Of a stretch of DNA of 64,000 nt, positions 35,562 through 43,689 are shown one piece after another; position 1 is the first letter of the stretch; each line of letters opens with the position of its first letter. Location: NCBI RefSeq assembly GCF_014534655.1, contig NZ_JACVVD010000003.1:248001-312000 (forward strand), read 5' to 3'. A program made the position numbers and the translations under genes. Source of the DNA: Paenibacillus sedimenti. GTDB taxonomy: Bacteria > Bacillota > Bacilli > Paenibacillales > NBRC-103111. Below the pieces are notes generated by a model that searched no databases, was not told where the DNA came from, and saw nothing but the letters and a program-made list of their open reading frames with translations.

Positions 35562-38219
35562 CTATTGCAGCTTTTGTTTCCATTCGTATACCAAATTAAG
35601 CGCCTGGAGAGGCGTCATGTTGATCAAATCGATGCCCTTCAGCTGGTCGAGCACCAGCTGAGATTTGCCGTCAAGTTTCTTCTTGACGGCATGGGCAGGA
35701 CTGTCCTCCTCGAAGAGGGACAGCTGCCGGATCTCAGCTGCCGGCTCAATCGCGGCAGCTGCGGCTACGGCCGGCTGGGACACGCGCGGCCGCTCGGCGG
35801 TGGCGGCGATTTGCGCAGCTCCCGCCGCCCGCTCTTCAAACCCGTTCAGCAGCTCATAGGAGCGCTGAATGATCGTCTCGGGCAGCCCGGCGATCTCGGC
35901 ACAATAGATGCCGTAGCTCGTACTCGCTGCCCCGCGGATCAGCTTGCGCAGGAAGGTGACCTGCCTGCCGCTTTCTTTGACTGCCATGCAGTGGTTGCGC
36001 AGATGTGCGAGGCTTTCTTCCAGATGCGCAAGTTCGTGAAAATGCGTAGAGACAAGCGTTTTACAGCCGATCCGGTCATGAAGGAACTCAATGACCGCCT
36101 GCGCGATCGCCATGCCCTCGCCGGTCGAGGTGCCGCGGCCCAATTCATCGATGATGACGAGACTTTTGCTAGTCGCTTTCTCGGTCATCACCTGAATGTC
36201 CATCATCTCGACCATGAACGTGCTCTGCCCGCCGATCAGGTCATCGGCCGCACCGATCCGCGTGAAAATCCGATCGATGATCGGGATACGCGCGGACCTG
36301 GCAGGCACAAAGCAGCCTATCTGCGCCATCAGGCAGATCACGGCTACCTGCCGCATATAAGTAGATTTACCGGCCATATTCGGCCCGGTAATGAGTAGAA
36401 TGCGGCCCTGCGCGTCTTCCAGGCTCGTTTCGTTCGCGATGAACGAGCCGTCCTGAATGACCGCCTCGACGACCGGATGGCGGCCTTCTTCGATGTGGAG
36501 ATCGAAGCCTTCGCCGATCTCCGGCTTGCGGTAGTGCTGGGCGGCGCTGACAGCGGCCATCGACTGGTACACATCGGCGGTAGCGATCACTTCCGCCAGC
36601 TTCTGCAATCTGGAAATATGCCGGGAAATCCGGTCGCGCAGCTCGGTAAACAGCTCATATTCCAAATCGACCATTTTATCCTGCGCTTCAAGAATGAGCG
36701 CTTCTTTTTCTTTGAGCTCCGGCGTCACGTAGCGCTCCGCGTTCGCAAGGGTTTGCTTGCGCTCGTAGCGGCCCTCCGGAAGCGAAGCCATGTTCGCTTT
36801 GGTCACCTCAATAAAGTAGCCGAACACTTTGTTGTAGCCGATTTTCAGCGACTTGATGCCTGTCGCTTCCCGCTCTTGCCGCTCCAGCTCGGCAATCCAC
36901 TGCTTGCCGTTGGTACTCGCCTCACGAAGCTGATCGAGGTAAGGCTGGTAGCCTTCCCGGATCATGCCGCCGTCTCGAATCGAGACCGGAGGCTCGTCCA
37001 CGATGGAGCTCGCAATCCATGACATCACATCTTCGCAAGCGTCCATACCCTGAACCAGCTTGCGGAGCGTCTCCGAACCGGAGGCAGCGCACACTTCCTG
37101 CAGCAAGGGCACTTGCTGCAAGGAATGCTTTAATGCAACCATATCGCGGGCATTGGCGTTCCCGTACGAGATTCGGGCAACCAGACGTTCAAGGTCGTAC
37201 ACTTCCTTGAGCGCTTGTTTCACATCCTCACGGACGATCAACTGGTTATAGAGCAGATCCACGGCTTCCTGTCGCTCCTGGATGCGGGATACGCTCATTA
37301 GCGGCTTTTCAATCCAGCGGCGCAGCATGCGCGCGCCCATCGCGGTTACGGTTTTATCGAGCAGCCAGAGCAGCGAACCTTTTTTCGCGCGTTCGCGAAC
37401 CGTTTCCGTAAGCTCCAGATTTCTGCGCGTGAAAGGATCCATCGTCATAAATTGATCGGGCTGGTACACCCGGATATGCTTGACGTGAGTCAAGGCTCTT
37501 TTTTGTGTTTCTTTCAGATAAGCCAACAGGAGCGCGACCCCTTGGCGGTTTAAGCCGGATAGGGCAGGCAGCGCTTCATCTTCGGCAAAATGCTCCGCCA
37601 GCAGTTTTTCGTCCGCCTGCGTCCACTCGGTCATCACCGTATTGCGGCTCCAGGTCGGGCTGCTCTCCCGAATCGTAGCCAAAAGCTGCTTGTCCGTAAT
37701 AATTTCGGATGGGCTGTACACATTCAGCTCATCCATGACAAGCTCCCATGAATCCGGGAGAAGCGTCGTATACAACTCCCCGGTAGAAATGTCACACGCC
37801 GTGAACGCATAGCCTTCTTCCTTATTCACGAGCGAAACGATATAGTTGTTGCTAGTTTCACCCAGCAGCTTACTGTCCATGACCGTGCCCGGCGTCACAA
37901 TGCGGACGATTTCGCGGCGCACAACGCCTTTAGCTTCGGATGGATCCTCGACTTGCTCGCAGATCGCGACCTTATATCCTTTTTCAATCAACCGGGACAT
38001 GTAATTTTCAGCGGAATGGTAAGGCACCCCGCACATGGGGATGCGTTCTTCCGCGCCGCCCTCCCGGCCGGTTAATGTAATCTCGAGCTCTCGCGACGCG
38101 TTAATCGCATCCTCGAAAAACATTTCATAGAAATCACCCAGACGGAAAAACAAAAAAGCATCCGGGACTTGCGCCTTCACGGCCAAGTATTGCTGAATCA
38201 TCGGCGTGTATTGGGCCAT
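35562..38219 (-). CDS. mutS: DNA mismatch recognition protein MutS
   Basis: The N-terminal mismatch-binding domain carries FFRLGDFYEMF (Phe-x-Glu at the tip), followed by connector, lever and clamp domains; the ATPase domain has TGPNMAGKSTYMRQ, DELGRGTS and STHFHELA. An alanine-rich linker (about residues 795-845) precedes the C-terminal helices. Start ATG 38219; a GTG at 38243 is in frame, but the GGAGG lies between the two. 885 aa. First gene of the mutS cluster. Confidence 0.98.
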   Translation of the reverse strand: MAQYTPMIQQYLAVKAQVPDAFLFFRLGDFYEMFFEDAINASRELEITLTGREGGAEERIPMCGVPYHSAENYMSRLIEKGYKVAICEQVEDPSEAKGVVRREIVRIVTPGTVMDSKLLGETSNNYIVSLVNKEEGYAFTACDISTGELYTTLLPDSWELVMDELNVYSPSEIITDKQLLATIRESSPTWSRNTVMTEWTQADEKLLAEHFAEDEALPALSGLNRQGVALLLAYLKETQKRALTHVKHIRVYQPDQFMTMDPFTRRNLELTETVRERAKKGSLLWLLDKTVTAMGARMLRRWIEKPLMSVSRIQERQEAVDLLYNQLIVREDVKQALKEVYDLERLVARISYGNANARDMVALKHSLQQVPLLQEVCAASGSETLRKLVQGMDACEDVMSWIASSIVDEPPVSIRDGGMIREGYQPYLDQLREASTNGKQWIAELERQEREATGIKSLKIGYNKVFGYFIEVTKANMASLPEGRYERKQTLANAERYVTPELKEKEALILEAQDKMVDLEYELFTELRDRISRHISRLQKLAEVIATADVYQSMAAVSAAQHYRKPEIGEGFDLHIEEGRHPVVEAVIQDGSFIANETSLEDAQGRILLITGPNMAGKSTYMRQVAVICLMAQIGCFVPARSARIPIIDRIFTRIGAADDLIGGQSTFMVEMMDIQVMTEKATSKSLVIIDELGRGTSTGEGMAIAQAVIEFLHDRIGCKTLVSTHFHELAHLEESLAHLRNHCMAVKESGRQVTFLRKLIRGAASTSYGIYCAEIAGLPETIIQRSYELLNGFEERAAGAAQIAATAERPRVSQPAVAAAAAIEPAAEIRQLSLFEEDSPAHAVKKKLDGKSQLVLDQLKGIDLINMTPLQALNLVYEWKQKLQ

Positions 38220-38243
38220 AATCCTGTTCGTTCCTCCAACCAC

Positions 38244-38695
38244 ATATAGTTATGTACGAATCTATCAATCTATCTTTCTCTTGTACGCAAAAAGAAACTG
38301 CCATGGCCAAGCTCGGGGCACGGGTAAAGTGTGTTAACACTGTCTTCCAGCGTTAATGGTCGAGCACAAGACTTACCGTGCAAGTTAACGCTGAAAAACA
38401 GGCTTAATCCAACATTTCCAGTCGGAAACGATGAAGTTTAACTGGAAAACCTCCATCTAATTCGGCAGTTTTAAGAGGAGTTCGTCATTTAGCTGGAAAT
38501 TCTACAGGTAATTTAATGAATATAGTTAAAAAATCTATGTTCCCACTATTTTAGCGGGAGGTTTTCCAAGTAAATAGGCCCGTACGGGCTTCGAGTTCGA
38601 AATTAGCTCCAGTTTTTCCCGTTAACGTTTGAACATTGCAGTTGTGCATGCTGTGATTGGATTTGTTATAGCGACTATCCGTAGTATGCTCTCTA
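38244..38695. other. Non-coding 450 nt upstream of mutS with inverted repeats
   Basis: No ORF. It holds an inverted pair: GGAAAACCTCC at 38444-38454 and GGAGGTTTTCC at 38557-38567, each within about 27 nt of similar context (TTAACT-/AAGTAA-flanked). A third, divergent relative is TTTAGCTGGAAATTC near 38490. CCAGCGTTAA (38347) and GTTAACGCTG (38386) form another inverted pair. The mutS promoter must lie in the 38220-38340 part but I cannot pick a convincing one. Confidence 0.5.
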
Positions 38696-40153
38696 TTATA
38701 ACATGAATTGCGGTTCAATAGCTTCCTTGCGGTGATAGGGTGCAATTTTCCATGCTTTGCGGATATCTTCGCGTTCGTTCCAAGGTTCCATGGTCTCGAT
38801 ACGCGCCCGCAGACGGTCCAGCATGGACGCATATAAGCCGTAGGCTTTAAGCTGCGAAAGCTCGTGCCAGAGCCTCGCGACTACCGGCTTCAGCGCCTGC
38901 TTATCCCCCCGATAATAGGCTGATTGCACATCCGGCTCCTGCAAAGGACGCCATGGCAGCAGCCAGTAGTTATCGGCAATCAACGAGGCGAGCGCGAAGA
39001 CGCCGCGCGTGATGTCCGGCGACTGCATCCAGCTCGGGAGCGGGCGGTATTCGAAGCCGCCGTACGACTTGCGCCGGAAGTCGCCGAGATAGCCGTACCG
39101 GGGGCGGCGGTCGCGCGTCGTATCGCCCTCGATCAAGATCAAAGGCAGCGCGAGGTAGTTATCGAGCGCGCGCAGCAAATGCCCATTCAGCCAGCAGCGG
39201 CTGAAGTGGATATGTCCGCCGAGCGGGTACCCGCGCACCGGCATGCCGCCCGAGAGCCACGCGAGGCTCTCGTCGGGAATCGCCCGCGCGGCGAGCTGCA
39301 TCGTATGATGCAGGTTTCTCGCCAGTTCGCGCGGGTCTGCGCTCGGCTGCGGCCGCAGCTCCGCCAGCGGCAGGATCAGGCGATGCCCGCTGAGCACGAT
39401 GGCATCGCAGCCGACGGCGCCGTCCCGCGTCAGGAAGCGGTCGGCGTAGACGACTTTGCCCTGCGGGCTGAGCAGCAGAAACTCCGGGTCGCTGCCGAGC
39501 ATCGCACGCTCCTTGCGGAGCAGCTCCTTTGTGAGCGCTGCGTCGTAACGGTCTATCGCCTCCGCGAACAGCTGTGTCAGTCTCCCGTTCAGCTTCGGAA
39601 CGGGATCCACATCCAGTACAAGCGTATGCCCCGACGGGATAACGCCAACCGTCACAAGCCCATAATCCAGTCCAAGCGCATAGATCGCTTTAACGGCTTC
39701 GCGGCTGGCTCTGCGCACGTGAAAGCTGGCGAGCTCGGGAGCAACTTCCCGATAGGCGGAATCACGATGCTTATTTTTCTGATTCAAGATTGTCGGCTCC
39801 GCCACCAACAACGGCTCTTTCTTTTCGTAGACGGCCAGTGCCTGCAAATGGAAAACTGCGACTTTGAACTTATGCGTAAAAGTAGGCCGCACTTCCCGCT
39901 CCGTATGCGAGATCATCGTCTTGATGCCATGAAGACGGAGCAGTTCTTCGCGTCTAGTCCGCTTCTGAGCTCTCACAACAGCTTTGAGCGGCTGCAGCGA
40001 GGGTACCCCCGGCAGTTCATCATGCGCCGCCCCCCAATGAATAACAACACGGCCCATCCATTCATCCGGAAGCATCGTTCCGCTCGGGATTCGAATGAGT
40101 CCTGCGAGCTCCAGCGCTTCTTTTTCCTGTGCGTGCAGCAAGAAAGCTTCCAT
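38696..40153 (-). CDS. Putative ATP-grasp plus phiEco32-like COOH.NH2-ligase (amide-bond-forming) protein
   Basis: 485 aa. The C-terminal half (about 215-430) shows the glutamine-synthetase-like COOH.NH2 ligase type 2 pattern: LGSDPEFLLL, a LAELRPQPSADP motif near 263, GGHIHFSR near 312 and KSYGGFEYRPLPSW. The N-terminal half ends in an ATP-grasp-like signature (VKAIYALGLDYGLVTVGV, then VLDVDPVP with D in place of the usual E/N metal ligands). Together they predict ATP-dependent formation of amide bonds between carboxyl and amino groups; the substrate is unknown. It lies between cotE and mutS, with its own GAAGGAG SD and with the cotE terminator just upstream, so it has separate transcription. 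GC-rich relative to its neighbours. Confidence 0.7.
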   Translation of the reverse strand: MEAFLLHAQEKEALELAGLIRIPSGTMLPDEWMGRVVIHWGAAHDELPGVPSLQPLKAVVRAQKRTRREELLRLHGIKTMISHTEREVRPTFTHKFKVAVFHLQALAVYEKKEPLLVAEPTILNQKNKHRDSAYREVAPELASFHVRRASREAVKAIYALGLDYGLVTVGVIPSGHTLVLDVDPVPKLNGRLTQLFAEAIDRYDAALTKELLRKERAMLGSDPEFLLLSPQGKVVYADRFLTRDGAVGCDAIVLSGHRLILPLAELRPQPSADPRELARNLHHTMQLAARAIPDESLAWLSGGMPVRGYPLGGHIHFSRCWLNGHLLRALDNYLALPLILIEGDTTRDRRPRYGYLGDFRRKSYGGFEYRPLPSWMQSPDITRGVFALASLIADNYWLLPWRPLQEPDVQSAYYRGDKQALKPVVARLWHELSQLKAYGLYASMLDRLRARIETMEPWNEREDIRKAWKIAPYHRKEAIEPQFML

Positions 40154-40191
40154 GAGAATGGCTCCTTCACGCCCAAATTATCAATATAAAC

Positions 40192-40213
40192 AAAAAAGAG
40201 GGCGAATGCCCTC
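40192..40213 (-). terminator. Terminator of cotE
   Basis: Minus strand: GAGGGCATTCGCCCTC followed by six T; it lies between cotE and the ligase gene. Confidence 0.88.
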
Positions 40214-40256
40214 TGCCGAACCAAAAACTCCAGCATAGACTGGAGTATAAGGTTCC

Positions 40257-40823
40257 TTAATCCAATTCATCTTCGAGAAGCTCGGCGTCCAGATCCTCGA
40301 AATCTCCATCGCCGCTGTCATCGAAGTCCACATGCTTGTCATCGAAATCATTGGGTCCGTACGGGCTAACAATGACGTAGACTTTGGTTTCGGCTACCAT
40401 CTCGACTTGGAACTCCCGTTCCACCCGGATGACCACGCTGTCGCCGCTAGAAGAGATACTGGCTTCCACACAGTTCGGTTCTTGCGTTGCGACAGCGGAA
40501 ACTTCGGCTGTAGCCGACTTATGTTTTTTGTCAAGATAACTGAGAGGTACGATTTCTACATAAGAAACGGTTTCTTTTGCGACGTCTGTTTTGGTGTTGC
40601 GATCGTAAGAATACCAGATGTTGATATCATAAGTACCAACTACTTCTACGCCATCTCCGGATTGGATCGCCTCAAACTGGTTGTTGATGATCCAAGCGCC
40701 CAATATACTGGTCGGAGAAAAGGGCGGAGTCACGGTATGACTTACGTGCGAAAATTTGCGACCTTTACCGCAGACAGCTTTTGTTATGATCTCTCTGCTC
40801 TGCAAATCTTTATTTAATGACAT
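40257..40823 (-). CDS. cotE: Outer spore coat morphogenetic protein CotE
   Basis: CotE directs assembly of the outer spore coat. Recognised by the N-terminal REIITKAVCGKGRKFSH, FSPTSILGAWIINN, EVVGTYDINIWYSYD and DKKHKS-type segments and by the acidic C-terminal tail (DFDDSGDGDFEDLD). 188 aa from the ATG at 40823, which follows GGAGGAGG; the frame is open ten codons further. Adjacent to mutS as in B. subtilis, but here with one extra gene between. Mother-cell expression is supported by a sigma-K-like promoter upstream. Confidence 0.95.
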   Translation of the reverse strand: MSLNKDLQSREIITKAVCGKGRKFSHVSHTVTPPFSPTSILGAWIINNQFEAIQSGDGVEVVGTYDINIWYSYDRNTKTDVAKETVSYVEIVPLSYLDKKHKSATAEVSAVATQEPNCVEASISSSGDSVVIRVEREFQVEMVAETKVYVIVSPYGPNDFDDKHVDFDDSGDGDFEDLDAELLEDELD

Positions 40824-40857
40824 CCTTTCAACCTCCTCCATACAATCATTCATTACA

Positions 40858-40885
40858 ATTGTATGCAGGACATTCGTCTAGGGTG
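40858..40885 (-). promoter_or_regulatory. Putative mother-cell (sigma-K/sigma-E) promoter of cotE
   Basis: Minus strand: CACC, 16-nt spacer, CATACAAT. This fits the sigma-K pattern (mACm-N16-CATAnnnT); the -10 also fits sigma-E. In B. subtilis cotE is transcribed by both. Confidence 0.6.
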
Positions 40886-40927
40886 ACAATTATTTTTACA
40901 CTTTAAAACACTTAATATTTTTTAGAG

Positions 40928-41887
40928 TCAACCCGCTTCAGGACGCTGTTTCTTCTGCCTTTTCGCCACGGATAAGCACTGCATAAGCTCCCGATTCAGC
41001 TGCAAAATAGCCGATCTCACCTCAAATTCAGCCCTGGTCTCCGGAAGCGGCATCTCTTTATACCGCTCATCCAGCTCTTGCAACTCTTTCTCTGCTGTAC
41101 CTGTATAATAGTCTTCTTTGACAGATTGACTCAAATCTTCAAAGATAGCCGCGACGAGTTCCCCTTGCGGGAGTGTCTGGTATACTTGAGCGACCAAGCC
41201 AATCATACGATGAATAGAATCTAACTGTTCGCCCCGCATATAGAAATACACCCGCCAATAAGGATCCCCTCCGAATAGAAGCGAATTTTCCATCGATCTA
41301 TTTGCAAGCGCTGCACCGCGTTCAATCTCTTCTCCCGCTTCGAGCAGTTCTTTGCCGTCCCAGACTAACGAGTTGTCGCGTAAATGTTGGGCAATTTTCA
41401 CGAAAATAGCGGAAAACAGCTCTTCAACCCGCTTTTTGTGTGCTTCGATGGTTTTATCAGCTTTTGGCATATAGGCGATATTGATTAATGTCGCAGTACC
41501 TAACCCTACGAAAAGCAGCGCAATTTCATTAAGAATCGCCATAGGAGCAGCCGTTTCGTAGGCGTACAAATGGAACATGACGACAGCTCCAGTGACAGTT
41601 CCTTCGCTGATGCCCAATCGGTGCAAAACAGGGAAAACAACGATGACAAATAGTCCGACAACCCAAGCTTGAAACCCGAATACCCAAAACATCGCAGAAC
41701 CAATGATAAGAGCTAACATCGATGCTGCTATCCGTTGTACGGAGTTTCGAATTCCTTTCTTCTTTGTTACTTCGACGCCAAGTATCGCCAAAAGTCCCGC
41801 TGCTGCAGGTGTTTTGAGCCCAAGCAGCTGAGCGAGAAACATGGCGATGACGACCGCAAGGGCCGTTTTGAGCACACGAATGCCCAT
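40928..41887 (-). CDS. Aromatic acid exporter-family membrane protein (ArAE_1/DUF939, YqjA-like)
   Basis: N-terminal ~145 residues with about four hydrophobic helices (TALAVVIAMFLAQLLGL, MLALIIGSAMFWVFGF), then a cytosolic helical domain. FUSC-like layout; members are proposed to export aromatic acids, but evidence for this branch is thin. 319 aa. It is upstream of cotE on the same strand; the cotE promoter region lies between, so they are separate units. Confidence 0.8.
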   Translation of the reverse strand: MGIRVLKTALAVVIAMFLAQLLGLKTPAAAGLLAILGVEVTKKKGIRNSVQRIAASMLALIIGSAMFWVFGFQAWVVGLFVIVVFPVLHRLGISEGTVTGAVVMFHLYAYETAAPMAILNEIALLFVGLGTATLINIAYMPKADKTIEAHKKRVEELFSAIFVKIAQHLRDNSLVWDGKELLEAGEEIERGAALANRSMENSLLFGGDPYWRVYFYMRGEQLDSIHRMIGLVAQVYQTLPQGELVAAIFEDLSQSVKEDYYTGTAEKELQELDERYKEMPLPETRAEFEVRSAILQLNRELMQCLSVAKRQKKQRPEAG

Positions 41888-41960
41888 AGCGATATCACCT
41901 CTTTACCGGTTTAACCTATGGGCTCATTATTTCATTATTAGGCAGTTTGTGGCAAGTTTT

Positions 41961-42806
41961 TTACCGATGCTTTGTTATTTTTTTCTCCAGTACGGACACA
42001 GCTTGATACATGACGGTTGCTACGAGAGCTATGACGATTAAAGTCGAAATGACGAGCGTAAAGTTGAATACTTGAAAACCGTATATGATCAAATACCCAA
42101 GGCCGATTTCCGATACGAGAAACTCGCCTACGATGACGCCAACCCAGGCTAAGCCGACATTCACCTTCAGCGTCGCCACGATCGCGGGAAAGGATGCCGG
42201 GAGTATAACCTTTTGGAATACCTTGCGCTTATTTCCTCCAAAAATAGTCACGACTTTCACATAGTTGGCGTCTACCTCTTTAAAACTGCCATAGACAACA
42301 AGTGTCGTAATAATTACGGTTATTGACAACGTCGTTGCAATGATCGAAAGCAGCCCCGGTCCAAGGCCGACGATGAAAAGCGGCCCCAATGCCACTTTGG
42401 GCATGCTGTTGATAACGACAATATAGGGATCGAGCACTTTCGCCAGGAAAGACGACCACCAGATCATGACGGCGAGCGCTGTGCCGAGCAGCGTGCCAAG
42501 CGCGAAACCTACGATGGTTTCCAGGACAGTCGCACCAACATGTGGGAGAAGCGAACCGTCGAGCAATTTATCCCATAGCAGCTTGAACACTTTTGTCGGG
42601 TAACTGAAGAGCAGCACATCGATCCACTTCAACCGGCCGGCGAGCTCCCAGACGCCAAAAAACACAACTAAAATGACGAGTTGCACGAGCCGCACATAGC
42701 GGAGTTCCCTCTTCCCGCTCCATACAAACTGTTGATGGACATATTGTGATAGTTCATTTGCGGCAAGCGGCTTCTGGTGCGGCACCATGCCTTTCTTCTC
42801 ATTCAT
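41961..42806 (-). CDS. ABC transporter permease (SsuC/ThiX-like)
   Basis: Binding-protein-dependent permease with six or so helices and the cytoplasmic EAA loop seen as GGNKRKVFQKVILPASFPAI. Part of an importer with the next two genes. ATG at 42806 after GGAGG overlaps the ATPase 3' end by 8 nt; the larger frame to 42965 is a shadow of the ATPase gene. 281 aa. The family serves nitrate, sulfonates, taurine or pyrimidine precursors. Confidence 0.9.
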   Translation of the reverse strand: MNEKKGMVPHQKPLAANELSQYVHQQFVWSGKRELRYVRLVQLVILVVFFGVWELAGRLKWIDVLLFSYPTKVFKLLWDKLLDGSLLPHVGATVLETIVGFALGTLLGTALAVMIWWSSFLAKVLDPYIVVINSMPKVALGPLFIVGLGPGLLSIIATTLSITVIITTLVVYGSFKEVDANYVKVVTIFGGNKRKVFQKVILPASFPAIVATLKVNVGLAWVGVIVGEFLVSEIGLGYLIIYGFQVFNFTLVISTLIVIALVATVMYQAVSVLEKKITKHR

Positions 42807-43572
42807 CGGCGTCGCCTCCAAATTCTTGCCAAATGTCACGGAATAAGGTGTGAAAACCTGGTTTTTCGCGCGCTTCAAAAGGCAGCGGAGCTCGAATCTC
42901 TTCAGGGATGACGAATTCTTTATGAATCCTCCCCGGATTCGGCGCAAGCACGAAGATGCGGTCACTCATGGCAATCGCCTCGGAAATATCGTGCGTAACG
43001 AGCAGCGCCGTCTTCTGTTTGGCGCGAAGCGTATCGATGACCAGATCCTCCAGCTGCAGTTTTGTTCGATAATCGAGCGCGGAGAAAGGTTCATCCAGCA
43101 GCAAAATTTCCGGATCCGTAGCCAAGGTGCGCACAAGCGCGACTCTTTGACGCATGCCGCCCGAAAGCTGTGAAGGATAATAATCTTTAAACCGCAGCAA
43201 TCCCATTTCATCTAATAGATGCAGCACAGCCTGCTTCTTCTCCCCAGTTAAAGAACCCTGCAATTCAAGTCCGATGGAGGCATTGTCCAGGATCGTTCGC
43301 CAAGGAAACAGATAATCCTGCTGAAGCATATAACCGACACGCGGTGAAGGACCCGACACCAGCTCTCCGGCCACTTTGACGGTTCCGACTGTCGGCGCGA
43401 TCAGTCCGGCGATGATCGACAACATGGTCGTCTTTCCGCAGCCGCTTGGACCGATTAAACTGACGAATTCGCCGCGCCGGATAACGAAATTCATCTGCTG
43501 GATGGCGAGCGTCGCCTGCTGCTCGGTTACGTATACTTGCGTCACGTCCGCTACTGTCACAGCTTCGTTCAT
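42799..43572 (-). CDS. ABC transporter ATP-binding protein (SsuB/TauB-like)
   Basis: Walker A GPSGCGKTT, Q-loop MLQQDYLFPWRT, signature LSGGMRQRVAL, Walker B ILLLDEPFSALD, and H-loop VTHD. 257 aa. Energises the importer. It is separated from the binding-protein gene by 117 nt that contain two copies of the RBS-proximal hairpin repeat, which could lower or set its expression relative to the binding protein. Confidence 0.93.
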   Translation of the reverse strand: MNEAVTVADVTQVYVTEQQATLAIQQMNFVIRRGEFVSLIGPSGCGKTTMLSIIAGLIAPTVGTVKVAGELVSGPSPRVGYMLQQDYLFPWRTILDNASIGLELQGSLTGEKKQAVLHLLDEMGLLRFKDYYPSQLSGGMRQRVALVRTLATDPEILLLDEPFSALDYRTKLQLEDLVIDTLRAKQKTALLVTHDISEAIAMSDRIFVLAPNPGRIHKEFVIPEEIRAPLPFEAREKPGFHTLFRDIWQEFGGDADE

Positions 43573-43589
43573 ATTCGTGCCCCCTTCAA

Positions 43590-43620
43590 GTTTTCCGTGA
43601 GGAAAACTGGCTTCGTAAGC
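43590..43620 (-). repeat. Hairpin repeat upstream of RBS, copy 2
   Basis: On the minus strand GCTTACGAAGCC, then AGTTTTCC-TCAC-GGAAAACT, then the GGGGG SD of the ATPase gene. Confidence 0.75.
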
Positions 43621-43631
43621 ATCGGCTTCAA

Positions 43632-43663
43632 ATTTTCCGTAAGGAAAACCTGCTTTGCAAGTT
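43632..43663 (-). repeat. Hairpin repeat upstream of RBS, copy 3
   Basis: Second, tandem copy just upstream: CTTGCAAAGCAGG box, GTTTTCC-TTAC-GGAAAAT stem. Together with the copy at 43590 it forms a two-unit array. Confidence 0.75.
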
Positions 43664-43689
43664 AGTAATTCTCATCGCCGGAAGTCGGT

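Noticed and set aside
38551-38832. 93-aa minus ORF upstream of mutS
   Set aside because: No SD, overlaps the ligase 3' end in another frame, and the translation is low-complexity.
38924-40189. 421-aa open frame on the plus strand
   Set aside because: It lies antisense to the ligase gene, is rich in R, A and Q, has no SD or motif, and is an artefact of the GC-rich opposite strand.
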